Below, one piece after another: positions 39,906-51,772 of a stretch of 64,000 nt of DNA (the first letter of the stretch is position 1; the number at the start of each line of letters is the position of its first letter). This DNA is from Euglena gracilis (lineage: Eukaryota > Euglenida > Euglenophyceae > Euglenales). A program made the position numbers and the translations under genes. The notes beneath the pieces are model-generated. The model saw only the letters and a list, made by a program, of their open reading frames with translations. It searched no databases and was not told the DNA's origin. The stretch lies in assembly GCA_039621445.1 (NCBI GenBank), contig CP154955.1:30139471-30203470 (forward strand), written 5' to 3'.

Positions 39906-41083
39906 CCAAGCGTGTTCTGAGACAGGCATGGGGGAGTATGCATAGAGCCTGAAGGGATTCGAGTTTTTGTTGGATCTCATGAAAATGAGGAGGGACATAG
40001 AGACCCTGCGCCGCCGGAGGGTTATTCCGGGTTTCTCCTCGGGGGTGTAAACGGGGTTGAAGTCCCGCTTTAATAAGCCTTTGGTGTGCATAAATTCCCC
40101 CCCGAGTCTCAGTATGGAGCAGGTGGGGCCCGGCTGCCCCGGGGCGGAGGGACCGCGCTATCGACACAAAAAGGCACGTTGGGCGCCGCGCCGAAAAATT
40201 TTGTCAGCTCTGGGGCGGACGGCCAGGCTCCAGTTAACCAATCCAGCTGACTTCCGGCGACGGCCAAGCAACACGCAGAAGGAGCAGAAAAGAAAAAACA
40301 TGAAAAACCAAGGGCAACAGCCGGCAAGGATAGGCTTCCACATCGCCTTTTCGATGCGCAAGTGAGGCCCCTCCGGACCTCCTTTTTTTTTATTTTAATG
40401 AGGCCAAATTTTCCTCGCCAGTCCATTTTTAAGCTTTTTAATGGGGCATTGGAATAAATGCCAAAGAAAAAGTTTCTGAGGTGCTTGAGAGTCTTCGCCC
40501 ACCAAATTGCCTCCGGAAAAAACCATTCAAAAAATACTTAAAAATCCGGGCTTGTGCAATCACTTCCCGATCCCTGGAAAAAGTTGGCAAACGCAACCGC
40601 GATGCAAAAGCTGCGCGGTGCCCCCGCGTGGAAAACAGAACGGGGAAGGATAAAACCAGGCCACCCCCTTACGCCACAGCATTATTATTTCTGTTCGCAC
40701 CCATGCAAAAATTAGGGCATCACGTTTAGTCCACCCCAACATCCTGCCTGGAATTACCAGGCAGGCTTTCCAGCAAGCCATTTTTTTTTGGAAGCAAACC
40801 ACCACACCACAAATTCTTTATCATGGTGTTGAAAGAATTTCGCTTTCAATACTTCTGATTTCTTTTTGGCGACGCTGTTGATTGAGATTTGCCACAACAA
40901 TCTGAGTGCAACTCTGAATCCTTTCGAACAAAAAAAAATCACCAAATGCTCTGCGCGAGCAATTGCTGCCAAGGGAGCAAATTGCACACAAGTGATATTG
41001 TGTCGCCCCAATGCAAACATTGTGCTTTCAAGGGCTGCTCAGCCCCGTTGAAAAAAAAAATAACAAAAAGAACGCTGCGGTGC
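39906..41083. other. Flank between DIRS copy E and the TOP1 stop; probably the 3' region of TOP1
   Basis: No assigned gene. A plus-strand frame near 39,950-40,050 (LLDLMKMRRDIETLRRRRVI) looks coding-like but ends quickly and is unidentified. Immediately left of 41,084 lies A/T-rich sequence that should be the TOP1 3' UTR. Confidence 0.4.
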
Positions 41084-41239
41084 TCAATCAGTTTCATCGC
41101 CGGAGTCTGACTCCTCTTGCGCAGTGTCCAGGCTGGCAGTGGGGTCCAAGGAGCGTTGGAAGCGAAAGGCGGGGTCGATATCCAGCGCCCATGGGAACTT
41201 GTTGATCAGCGTCTTGGCAAATACCTTTTCGATGGGCAC
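41084..41239 (-). CDS. TOP1: DNA topoisomerase I (type IB), last exon
   Basis: After the acceptor CCTGCACCACAG the exon reads VPIEKVFAKTLINKFPWALD, the conserved C-terminal end of eukaryotic topoisomerase I (family pattern VPIEK.(Y/F).K....KF.WA.D), followed by a lineage-specific acidic tail (LDTAQEESDSGDETD) to TGA 41,086-41,084. Topoisomerase IB relaxes supercoils by nicking one strand through a 3'-phosphotyrosine in the nucleus. The exon joins in phase 0 to the active-site exon at 42,226-42,312. Transcription runs leftwards on this map. Confidence 0.93.
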   Translation of the reverse strand: MPIEKVFAKTLINKFPWALDIDPAFRFQRSLDPTASLDTAQEESDSGDETD

Positions 41240-42225
41240 CTGTGGTGCAGGCAGTGTGGAGCGGCAAACAAGGCACTGAGAAACGAGGGCTTGGCAAAAA
41301 AAGCGACAGGTGGAACAAAAAAGATGCACGAACATGGGCAGAGGTGAAGAAGGTGATGAAATGACGAAAAAAACAACAACAAATACCCCAAGTAAATTCA
41401 CCTTTCACCGGAAAATGACGTTTCGAGAGGGAGGCCACAACGGTGATCCAGCTTTTTCCAGAGCGTACGTCTTATATGGTTGCAACCAAAAATATTGATG
41501 CAGCTGCAAATGTGGTGGAACACGAAAAATTCGACTCCCTTCACAAAATAAATAACTGGCAAACAAAATAAAAAATTCTTGAGTCTTGTTGATCCAATGC
41601 CAGGCAATGAATTAAAACAAAAAAATATGGCGTTTTATTTTGTGTATCATTTGGGTCTTTACCCCACTTTCTCTGACTCAAGGCTTTTCATCTTTTTTGA
41701 TGGCTCGAGGATGAATTATATGTTGAAGAAGAATGCGGAAAAATGTTTAGATGCTTAAATACCCCGAGTGATCCAAGATGAATTAAACACACACACAAAA
41801 AAACCAAAATGAAAATTGGTCAAAAATGGTATTAGGCAGAAAAAAAGAACTGGATGGTGAAATTGAAATTAACGGGAAAAACACAATGCAAAACAAAAAA
41901 ACACACACACAAAAAACACAACTTTTCCAAATATCGAAAAAGAGGCAGAATTACTTGGGATTCTGCGGTTCGAAATTTCTCCTCCCTCAATTATAACTGC
42001 TACAACAAAGAATTGAAATGAAGGAGCCAAAAATAATTCAAAATATGTCTTTCTAAAGCAGGAAAATAAAACTGTTTCCTTTCAAACCTTTTCAAAGCAG
42101 TTTTCTTCTTGCATTTCCCCCCAAAAAGCGGCATTATGCAGGATTATCATTGGTCTGTCCCCCCCCTGCTGGACCTTTCAGGCTTCAAAAGGTGGCACTA
42201 AGCAGCATCGGGAAGGTAAGCACAC
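41240..42225 (-). other. TOP1 intron, 986 bp
   Basis: Bounded by GAG|GTGTGC (donor) and CACAG|GTG (acceptor) on the minus strand. A/T-rich with ACACAC and poly-A stretches; no embedded element recognised. Confidence 0.85.
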
Positions 42226-42312
42226 CTCATTGCGCTTGCACCACGCGGAAATGATGCGGGGATCGATGTAATTGATTTTCGACGTCCCCAAGGACACTGT
42301 CTTTGTGTTGTC
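42226..42312 (-). CDS. TOP1: DNA topoisomerase I, active-site exon
   Basis: A 29-codon exon after TTGTTGCAG encodes [20 protein letters not shown], the catalytic signature of type IB topoisomerases (SK.NY.DPR...AWCK); the Tyr of NYIDPR is the nucleophile that binds DNA. Donor GAG|GTGTGC, phase 0 on both sides. The translation is not in the longer open frames of the region; it was found by homology to the family motif. Confidence 0.95.
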
Positions 42313-43211
42313 CTGCAACAATTAGCGATTGCGCCTCCTCCTCGCCCATTGCACTGGTGGTAACCAGCTTTTCTGAGAACTTGCCGGCACCAAGGGGAAT
42401 GGAGGGGACTGGCAAACTGGGAAGGTCTGGCATCCGACCCGGACAAAAAAAAACCACCAAGGTGCAGCAGTGAGGATTGGGAAAAAAATTCCGGACGTTT
42501 TGGGGAGAGGGGTGGCCATTTTGCTAGACACTGGAAAAAGTGACCAGCTAGACCTTCTCTCCCTCTGGGGGGGTTCCGGTCCCCCAGGCTGGACGCGCCG
42601 AGGTGGAACGAGGCTTTTGATGGGGTTTTATTTGGCTGATTTTGTTCCTAAAATCCCAAAAAAGGACCAAAATGGACATTTTGGCAAGTGTTGGGGGCCC
42701 AAATTTTTTTGGCGCTTCAGGCAGGTCATTGAAAAAAACTTTTCTACCAGCTATCCCTGCTAGCGGACGTACACCAGGACTAGCTACAGCCGATCCCCTG
42801 GGAGAGGGCACTACTACGACCCCTTAAACAACAGCCTGGCAACAAAATGGGCAGCTCTGAATGAAGCTCTGCTTGCTGGGGGAAATTCCTGTAGTTTCAA
42901 GTACAAGGGTACAGAATACGGCCGACAAAAGTCTCCTGAAACTTGGAAAGAGTTGAAGCAAGGTTTTCTTGGAATAAATGCTGAGAGTCGATAGGCATTT
43001 TTTGCAACATGGGTTCAGGGGTTCCTTCGGGCAGTTCATATTGTATTCAGATGCCCTCAATTTTTTTGCCATCGGGAGGGAGGACCTGTGAAAAAAACAA
43101 AGCTGCCCCTTGTCCTGACTAAACCAAACCCCAATATGCTTCAAATGAAACCTCGTTGTTTTGTGGGTTCATCAAATTAAAAGCAAGCCGGAATCTGTGT
43201 TGCCAGCAAAC
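42313..43211 (-). other. TOP1 intron, 899 bp, containing a G/C-hairpin module
   Basis: Donor AAG|GTTTGC and acceptor TTGTTGCAG. The part at about 42,530-42,830 contains the CTAGACACTGGAAAAAGTGA/CCCCCAG module also seen near 4980-5200, so a repeat has inserted in this intron. A linker exon hidden here cannot be excluded, though none was recognised. Confidence 0.75.
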
Positions 43212-43385
43212 CTTCACTCGCATTTCACTCTCGATCTTCGTGATCTGCTGCTTCACCTGGGCAATCTTGGCGTCGAGGCGGTTCATATCCGATGGGAAGT
43301 TGGTCATCGGGGGCCGCTTGGGCTTGTGCTGCTTTGATGGGTCATTAAGCCCCGCCTCCTTCGCCAGGCGTTCCGCTTCCCTCGC
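43212..43385 (-). CDS. TOP1: DNA topoisomerase I, core/linker exon
   Basis: Exactly 58 codons between the acceptor CTGCCCCAG and the donor AAG|GTTTGC, phase 0. The sequence AREAERLAKEAGLNDPSKQ is followed by KPKRPPMTNFPSDMNRLDAK and IAQVKQQITKIESEM. The second half matches the family segment (NHQ..PP..F..S...L..KI) leading into the coiled-coil linker; the first half looks like an insertion. With the next exon joined directly, the linker is much shorter than the roughly 80-residue human linker. Upstream exons (N-terminal and core domains with the Arg/Lys/His catalytic residues) were not recognised in the window. Confidence 0.88.
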
Positions 43386-45695
43386 CTGGGGCAGCGAGCC
43401 AGGAAACAATGCAAAATCCCCATCAATCTCCTTTCTGTTGTGAGGACCAACTGTACTCTCCCTGCCATTTAACCGCATGACCTCCCCTCCCCCTGTCATT
43501 GACACGCCAATGTTCACAATTGGACCATTGCACTTTTCATCTTGCACCAAATCACCAAATTCATAGGGGAAAACATTTGAAATCGTGGCCAGGAAGAAGA
43601 TCCGGCACAATTTTGAAGGGTCTTGGCTGAATCTCCTTAGAAACTGTGTCTAAGAAAAAATTATGTTCCAGAAAAATGCCGCTGACACAGGGTTTCAACG
43701 ACACGCTGTGTCAACGCCAAGGGGAGGGTACCACCAACGCATACCAGATATTTCGAGAATATCCCTCTGAGCGGCGTGAACAAACTGCTTGAAAAAAATT
43801 CTGTTTCCCATTCTGATTCCCAGTAATCCCTTTTGGTTCCAAAAAAAACCGATATTGGTCACCGGAATAAACTGTTTATTGAATGCTTTGGAGGGATATC
43901 AAAAAGGGAGATTAAAAATGCTCATGTAAGCTGAGTTTTATTCCTAGTCCGCATTTTCCCAAAAAATAAAAGAACTCAAACAACCCAATAGCAAAACCCC
44001 CAAAAAATCAAACCCCCAAATGGAAACCAACTCCATTAAAGACAGATGTTCACCAAACTCGACAATTTTTGGTTATCGTGCTGTTAAGAGTATCAAATCA
44101 TCACACCGAGGCATTGATTTTGTCTTGATTATTTTTTTTGATTATTGTGGTGACCATCCTTTGGAATGAAATGTTCTTGCCTGTGCTGGCTTCGTCACAA
44201 ATTCATGCCTGTCTGCTGTGAATCGGACATCATCGAGGTTCCGCAGAAAGACAAAAAATGAATCTCTCATATACCCGTTCATCAAATCCCCGCTGAGAAA
44301 GGAAAGAGTTGACTGACTTGGTCAAGCCCAGCCCCATAAAATCTAAAACTGACAAAATCTAAACTGTGAGCTTCCTTGAAAGAAATCCTTGAACCAATTT
44401 TGCAGAAAAAAAACTGGTTGTGTGAACAAAAAATCGTTCTCGGAAAGAACTTGCAGATGAATATTCATTTTGAAAATAAATCTACCAACACGTTCCATTT
44501 AAAACTTTAGGTGGTTGGGGTGAGGCGGAGAATGCGGTTGGTGGTGGTTTGCCATTCCAACGGGTTTGTCTTTGCCAATTTATTGAATTGTGTCCTGAAA
44601 TTCTGCGAATGTCATTGCGAAAGGAGGTGTCAAACAACGAACTCATGAACTAAATCATAATAAATTTTCTTGAATGAAAAAAAGGTGCTAGAGAACCAGG
44701 GAGAAAAAAATCAATGTTTTTCCAAATTGCAATTCAGAGGTTCACAAATAAACAAAACTTTGAAACGTGCAATTTTGACATTCCAATTGCATCATAAGAA
44801 AATAACTGATCCCTGAGAACCATGAATTTATTCTTCGTTTTTTCTTCAAAATTGCTTCGCACCTAACTTTTTCGCCATGATGGATTTATTTGGATTGGGG
44901 TGAGAATCTCGAGCATAACACCATAAGCCTGACATTATGCATAAACTCATAAGGATCTGCGTGGCAACAATTGGGTGCAAACCGAAATTGATGATTTTTT
45001 GAAGAGCATGCAACTGGGGATTGATGAATTGTGAAGAATGGGCACGTAGAGATGAAACTTCTCACTTATCTGTACACTTATCTGCATGTTTGGCTCTCCA
45101 AGAAAAAAAGAAGAAAGAAAAAAAGAAAAAAGTCTCTCATACGACCACTGCCATCCCTTTTTGTCGAATTACATCAAAATCTATGTTTGCCATAAACGTA
45201 ACGAAGAGGGAATCCGTGTGGACTATTACCCGCTTGCAAAATGGGATGTGTGAGTGAAGCTTTGTTGGTTTCAGTGGTAAATTTAAAAGAACAACAAATC
45301 TCCAAGCGTGTTGTGGTGGTTCCATTTCAAAAGATTAAAAATCGACTGCAGAAATCAGCCAGAAAATGGTGAAATGGGTATTGTTCTCACCTGGAACGAA
45401 AATTAAGTTTATCATTATGGACGCTCCGAGCGATATGTGTTTTCTCTTTTTGATAGTGGTTTGTCAGAAAATCAAGGAACGGCGACCACAATGCAGAGAT
45501 GACCCAAGGATTGAACTTTCTGATGCAATGAATACGCTCCCGCCCCGGGGAGGAAACTGTCACCTGTCAGGACCCTGACAATTTCATGACAAATTCCCAG
45601 GGGGGATATATCCCGCTTCAAGAAGAACGCGACATACCGCTTCTTCATTTCGCTTCTGGATCAGAGTGTCCCGCTTGAGCCTTTTGCATCTCTGC
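43386..45695. other. Probable TOP1 intron or upstream intergenic DNA
   Basis: A/T-rich sequence. A minus-strand frame continues past the exon acceptor to 43,610 but looks intronic. I looked for conserved topoisomerase core motifs on the minus strand here and found none. No repeat family recognised. Confidence 0.4.
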
Positions 45696-45865
45696 AAGAG
45701 AGTTTCTTCTTGAGCCTCCCCATTGGAAGGTCGCTCTGCAAAAGAGTGTTTGGATTCATTCCTGTCCTTCAGGAGCCAGGAAGAGAGTTTCTTCTTGAGC
45801 CTCCCCATTGGAAGGTCGCTCTGCAAAAGAGTGTTTGGATTCATTCCTGTCCTTCAGGAGCCAGG
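45696..45865. repeat. 85-bp tandem duplication
   Basis: Two head-to-tail copies of an 85-bp unit (GAGAGTTTCTTCTTGAGCCT ... CTTCAGGAGCCAGGA) with no difference seen. Confidence 0.95.
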
Positions 45866-45939
45866 AGATGTTCGAAATATATATTGTCAAAAATAATTAT
45901 TTGTCCATTTGGCAAGAGTTTTTAGGAGACATGGCACGA

Positions 45940-46135
45940 ACCCGGGACCCCTACCCCCCCAACCACCAACTCAATACCACCACACCTACCCCCGACCCCC
46001 TACCCACCCCCTACACCCTAACATACCCCCCCCATGCCCCAATACACCCACCCATACCCCTACCCTACCCCCCCTACCATTCCTCCTTGCCCCCCACTAA
46101 CCCCCCTACCCCCCCCTACCCTTTACCACGTCGGG
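45940..46135. repeat. C-rich CCCTACC/CACC low-complexity tract
   Basis: About 200 bp of CCCCCTACC- and ACCCACC-type words, cytosine on the plus strand. A longer tract of the same type is at about 46,680-46,885. It superficially resembles telomeric CCCTA repeats but has no fixed period. Confidence 0.9.
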
Positions 46136-46223
46136 CCGACCACCATTTCCCCAGCAAATCCCCCCATTTGTGAACTTTAAGCCCGGCTTTGAGGACTACA
46201 GCCGGCTGTTCAGAAACGTGATA

Positions 46224-46392
46224 ATTGGCACCTACAAGGTACCAGCACCCCAAAAGAGCCGACCCAACTAGGGTTAATACCACATGGGGGAACTCCTCGC
46301 TCGGCGCCTTCGGCGCCTCGCTCGGGTCCCCCCATGTTTGTAACCCTAGTTGGGCGGCTCTTTGGGTTCGCTGGTACCTTGTAGAGACCAAT
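46224..46392. repeat. 169-bp imperfect palindrome
   Basis: The arms (ATTGG..C.CTACAAGGTACCAGC ... CCCAACTAGGGTT ... CATGGGGG) meet at the perfect centre GGCGCCTTCGGCGCC. It could form a long hairpin or be a foldback/MITE remnant. No clear target duplication found. Confidence 0.85.
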
Positions 46393-48384
46393 CTAACAAC
46401 GTTGAGCGGGAAATGTTCTGCTGTTTGGATAAGAATCGTAACCCTAACCCTACTCCTTCAAATAACCTCATAAATTCTTTTTAGACACAGGAAAACGCCA
46501 TCAGCAAATTCTTTTGCAGGGCGCCTTCGGCGCCCTAGGTCAACTTTTTTGCCAAAAGTGGCCCAAAATGGACATTTTCCCCTCATGTTTTTGCATATTC
46601 ACCCCCGATTGGGGGGTTCTGAGCATTAGGGTGGGTTTTGACTGGTGTTGAGGTGATTGGACAAAAAAAAATTTTTGACGTTCCCCCCCTACCGAACCAC
46701 CCCCCCACCCCCTACCCACCCCCCCCCGACCCCCCCCCCTTGCCCTGCCCCCCCCTACCCCCCCTACCCCCCCTACCAACCCCCCCCCTACCACCCCCTA
46801 CCCACCCCCCTACCCCTACCCCCCCCCCCGCCCCCTACCCCCCCTACACCCCCCCCTACCCCCCCTACCCTGCCTCTCACCCTGGTTCGTGCCATATATG
46901 GTTTTTAGAACCTGATTCCTTCGTGAATTTCATCACAAAGCTGAAAAAAAATGAAAAATTTTGTGTGCTTTGTGCAACTTTTACTCAAAAAATATAATGT
47001 TCAAAAAGTTAATGAAATTCTAAAATTTTAAATTATAAATATTGCAAATATTCGTATAATTGTTACCATTGTAAACATTGTGGTTGCGTTGGAGTCAAAC
47101 CAAAACCTCTGTAAGGTGACATTAAGGGGTTCCTTTGACATTATGTTTCAGCTCCATATTTTTGTCTATTCAGAAAAAACGAGGAACCTTTATCGTATCT
47201 CACAGTTCTGACTAATTCAAATATGACCCAAATAATTGGGCAATGCTTTTTTTTTTTTGCATCAAGGGGTGTGTGCCACCATACCCCCCTCCCACAAATG
47301 ACACCCGCAATATCCCCAAAAAATGCTAACTTGTGGAGGACATAATATTCCACCCCAATTGCACACCGGAGAGTTTTATTGCATTTTTGGGCGATTGGGA
47401 GATTGGCTGTCCACAGACATTTTCAGTTTTTGAAATCAACCAACCTGCCAATTTTAATACTTTTTCAGGGGGGTGTCACTTTGGGGGGTGCCATTTGTGG
47501 GGGGGGTGTATAGCACTACCCAGCTTAAAACCCGACCCCCCAACCTGGGGTCGAGAGTGCCCCCCTTCGCCTGCCCGTAGCACCTCCCGGGGGGGGGGTG
47601 CGAACTTCCTTAAAAAGAAGCCCAGGTTGTCACCCTCGCCAGTCGGGTGAGGGTGAAAATAGATCGAAATCAATGGATTACGGTTAAAAAACCAAAAATT
47701 ATCCGACACCTTCAGTGCCTGGATGGCCACTTTCGGTCAGTAAGGGGGTCCAAAATATTATGCAATATTTACCGACCCATGGCGGGGGGTCACTTTCATC
47801 TCCCAAAAACCAGTCAATAACTTTTTTCCCAGTCAGCCACTATTCCAGCCTTCGACGCCAGGTCAATTACTGGGTGTTTTTTGCCAACCCCTCCCCCCGT
47901 GGGGTTCGGCCAGTGACCAGTCATTGTATGGTCCAGAGTCAAAAACCAGTCGCTTTTGGACTGGCCTTTTGCGCCAGAAAGCTCAAGGGTCTCAACATGA
48001 AGGCCCAATGGCGGGGCACAACACATGTGAAACATCAGAAATAATGCACACCTCTCGTCGCCATAATGAGGCAAGTGCCAAACCTCAATCACAGCAGAGA
48101 ATACAAAGCAAGACCTGCGTGCACATGAACGTGTTTTGGAGGGTCCACAATACTGCAATAAATACCCCCCCTCGGTAATAATGAGGACATTGGAGAACTG
48201 GTCACTAATGAAAACTGTCAGTGCAACCCCCCGGTTTGTTTCAAAGGTAAAAAACTCTCTCCACACACCCATATATGTAGAGTTGATGCATACATACAGA
48301 CACACATGAAAATAAAAATATTATACATCTATATCACGGAATATCTTAAGGACCCCCCAAGAGGTCCAGCCGGCCGGCTGGAAA
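46393..48384. other. No gene recognised
   Basis: Holds a GGCGCCTTCGGCGCC hairpin (46,520), the C-rich tract at 46,680-46,885, an A/T-rich stretch (46,900-47,250) and a G/C-run area near 47,480-47,600. 47,800-48,170 has open frames on both strands with ordinary composition but no recognised domain. Confidence 0.5.
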
Positions 48385-49760
48385 AGGTGTTGGTTGGATT
48401 CCCATTTTTGGGGCCATTTTTGGCTCAAAAAATTGATTTCTCCAAAACAGCTCGACAATGAAACAAAATCAAAGAAAATGTCCGAAAAAAGGGCAAAAAA
48501 AGCCCTTGGAATGCCCTATCCAACCATGGTTTATTTTCCCCCCAACCCTTTGTGTAGCCCGAGTTACGGCCATTTTTCGGCCAATTTCAGGGGCCATTTT
48601 GGGCTGTTTTCGGGGCAAAAAATCAAAAAATCGATGTCTTCAAAATATCTTGAAAATGAAGCAAAATCGAAGGAAGTGTCCGGAGCATGCTTGTGCTTAC
48701 CAACCGGGGGGGGGGGGTGGGTGCTATAGGGTGCCTGCCCCTAGCAGGCACACCCCCCCCCCCCGGAGGGGGATAGGGGTCCGGGTGGACCCAGAAAATT
48801 TTCATTGAAAATGGCCGTTTCCGGGCCCCCGGCGCCGAAGGGTCGGAGGGGGGTGCCTGCTAGGGGCAGGCACCCCCCAAAACCCTACCCCCCCCCCTGG
48901 GGGGGGTCGGATCGGGTGCTATGGGGTGCCTGCCCCTAGCACCCCCCCCCCGTGGGGTAGGCACCCGACTAAGCACAAGCCTGGTCCGGAGACTTAAATT
49001 GAAGCCCTTGGAACGCCCAATCTAACGGCATTTTTATTCCACGCAACTCCCCGCCTAACCCGAAATATGGCCAATTTACGACCCAAAACAGCGCGGCAGG
49101 CTTGCGACTGGGCCGTTTTTGGCCCTTTTTGGGGTCAAAAAAAAAAATCGATTTTTCTGAAATTTCTCAAATAATGGTGGGGAATCAAAAGGAATGTACG
49201 GAGACCTAAATTGAAGCCCTTAAAATGCCCCATCTAGAAGTATTTTGATTCCCCTGCAACTCCCTGCCTAGCCCGAGTTACGGCCATTTTTCAGCCATTC
49301 TTGGCCATTTTGTACAGATTTGGCTTGTTTTGACTTGGCCGTTTCAGGCCATTTTGGGGTCAAAAAAGTCGAAAAAAATCAAAAAAATGCCCGAAACGAT
49401 GTTTTTTGGCCTCCCGGACCCGAAAAAACTGGTTTTGAGCCGAAAATGAGCGTTTTTCGACCCCCAGCCCCATGGATTTTGGGTCAAAAAAGGGTCAAAA
49501 AAGTCGGGGGAAAATCGAAAAAAATTTTGGCCACAACGGAGCCAGAAAAAAATGTTTTTTTTAGCCGAAAATGAGCGTTTTTTGACCCCGTTTTGGGCCC
49601 GAAACCCATGGATTTTCTGGGTCATTACTGGGTCAAAAAAGTCGGGGAAAATCGAAAATAATTGCCTGAAACGAGGTTTTTGGGCCTCCTGAACCCGGAA
49701 AAACTGTTTTTGAGCCGAAAATGAGCACCAAAACGCACCAAAATTGCTTCCCATAACTCC
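48385..49760. repeat. Tandem degenerate repeat, units of roughly 240-270 bp
   Basis: At least three units share blocks in order: AAATCGAT.TCT..AAAA, GAAG.AATGT.CGGAGAC.TA, AATTGAAGCCCTT..AA.GCCC, CCCGAGTTACGGCCATTTTT. One unit is interrupted by the hAT-like MITE. Related sequence in reverse orientation appears near 63,430-63,500. Not coding. Confidence 0.7.
48686..48983. mobile_element. hAT-like MITE with 8-bp target duplication
   Basis: A 298-bp element with terminal inverted repeats CATGCTTGTGCTTA / TAAGCACAAGCCTG (13 of 14 paired), flanked by GTCCGGAG at 48,678-48,685 and 48,984-48,991. The uninterrupted repeat unit nearby (GTACGGAGACCTAAATTG, about 49,196) shows the empty site. The inside is a set of G/C-run hairpins around GTGCCTGCCCCTAGCAGGCA. 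Eight-bp duplications and CA-starting, GTG-containing TIRs fit hAT; no transposase. Confidence 0.85.
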
Positions 49761-50122
49761 GCCTCTGCTTAGCGTCCGAGCTACGGTTTCTGTTTTACAG
49801 ATAATTTTTGAAATGTAAAGAGCATTGACCAGGTTTTGAATAGTCCTGAGCTCCTTGTTTTCCGCGGTTTTTGACTTCTGTAAATTACCGTAAATTGCAG
49901 GTGTGCAATTTGCAAATCGTAAATAATGTGAGATTTGCAGTGCTAGTCTTTTGTCCATCCATTACGCGCAAGTCCCATTAAATGCTCAGCACCATTCAAA
50001 ACCTAGTCCGGCTGAAAGAATTCCCTGATCTCATAGACCTGTAGATATATGGATATATACATATGTATATATGTGCAGAGCTGCAGAGCATACACATAAC
50101 TATATACATGCATCTACATAGA

Positions 50123-50124
<2 letters not shown>
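49761..50124. other. No gene recognised
   Basis: Low-GC sequence leading into an AT microsatellite; no frame with recognisable content. Confidence 0.5.
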
Positions 50125-50173
<49 letters not shown>

Positions 50174-50190
50174 TATATATATATATATAT

Positions 50191-50236
<46 letters not shown>

Positions 50237-50240
50237 TATA
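50125..50240. repeat. (AT)n microsatellite
   Basis: About 110 bp of AT dinucleotides with two AGAT interruptions; able to extrude cruciforms. Confidence 0.97.
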
Positions 50241-51181
50241 TACATTATATTATGGCAGCCAGCCTCATGTCTCCCTAACTTCCTAAAAAGGGGGACCTAC
50301 GGGGATCTGGTTGTTACCCTCACCCTATCCCAACAGAACAACTACCACCTCGGCCCCCCTCGGCCTTGGCCCCCCTCGGCCTTGGCCCCCCTTGGTCCCC
50401 TGCGGCAATTTTTTTTGGGGTTATTGATGGAATAGGGTTAGGGTTTGGAGTTCGGCCTAACTTTTGGCCTAACTTGTAGATGAGTTCCAGGTGAAAAATT
50501 TGGCTGAGCTCCTAGCCCTAAACCTACTTCATCAATAACGCAAAAAAAAATTGGACCCCCCCCCTGGAGATATTACTTTGCCCCCCCGGGGGGGGGGGCA
50601 AATAAAGGCTGCCACATACGGGCGAAATCAGGCCAGCCAATCCTGGCCCTCACCCTACGCCTTCACTAACCCTGGGTATCGTGTGGCCAACCAATGATCC
50701 CCCCGGGGTCAAAGGGTACACTTGCCATTTATATGTACATACACACACACATGTATGTTTGTATATGCATATATGTGTACCCACATATATATCACATACA
50801 CGCATATGTCTGCATTTTTCATATATATCATCTATATGCACACACACATATTGTATCACAAAAAATGGAGAGAACACCATATTTTTATTAGATGAAACCA
50901 CCCTCTCCCCCTCCCAAGGAACTGCCACTTGCTTGGTCTGCCAGATGCAAAATGGTCAGTGGTTTTCTTTCATCGAAGTGGAAATCAATGGATAGCAACT
51001 CGGACAGGTTGGTCAGTGCCAAGGACGTCCAATGATCAGTTGGGGGGTTCTGGGGACCCTGACAGGTCCTGGGGGATGAGAATTTCCTGGGGGTTGGTAC
51101 TGCACTACAACGTTTCCAGAAAGCCTCCTCTATTTCCCCTTTGCATATGACCAAGCACCTATGATGGATTCCGAATTTTAG

Positions 51182-51255
51182 TCCGCGGTCTGCTGCGGTC
51201 GGCCGCGGTCGGCTGCGGTCGGCTGCGGTCGGCTGCGGTCGGCTGCGGTCGGCAT
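51182..51255. repeat. 10-bp tandem repeat GGTCGGCTGC
   Basis: About seven copies with a period of 10 bp. A second cluster of the same unit with variants lies at 51,685-51,772. CpG- and G-rich. Confidence 0.93.
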
Positions 51256-51684
51256 GAATTTACATGGCAACCCACTCTTGGATTTAGACCACGGTGAGCC
51301 CCTCATATGGTACCACAGGAAAACAGCAGCAGTGGCAATCAAAGAATAGGTGGCGTCCGACCACTGGTCAGGTGCTAATGTCATAAAGCTGCCGATTCAT
51401 ATACACAAAGAGGAGGGCATCGAGGGTGCCATTGGTCATATTGAGATGGTCGTCAATTTGGATGACATAAACTGGTGCTTTGCAACAAACCGTCGATGTG
51501 GCGTCAAAAAAACCCGGGTACCCCTCTTGGCACCTGCCTCAGGGGGGGGGGTGCATGTGGCAAATGCCAGCAATGCTGTGTCTCAACAAGGAAAACATAC
51601 GCTCTGCCATGGCAGCAGCACGCTAAAAATGTGAGTAATTTCTCATCCTCAAAAAAGAAATTGACATCAATTCGGAAAAAGTTG

Positions 51685-51772
51685 TGCGGTCGGCTGCGGT
51701 CGCGCCCCACCTATGACAGTCCTAAAACCTGCGGTCGGCCGCGGTCAGCTGCGGTTGGCTGCGGTCGGCATA
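51685..51772. repeat. Second GGTCGGCTGC repeat cluster
   Basis: Two short runs (51,685-51,706 and 51,730-51,772) of the 51,182 unit separated by unique DNA. Confidence 0.85.
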
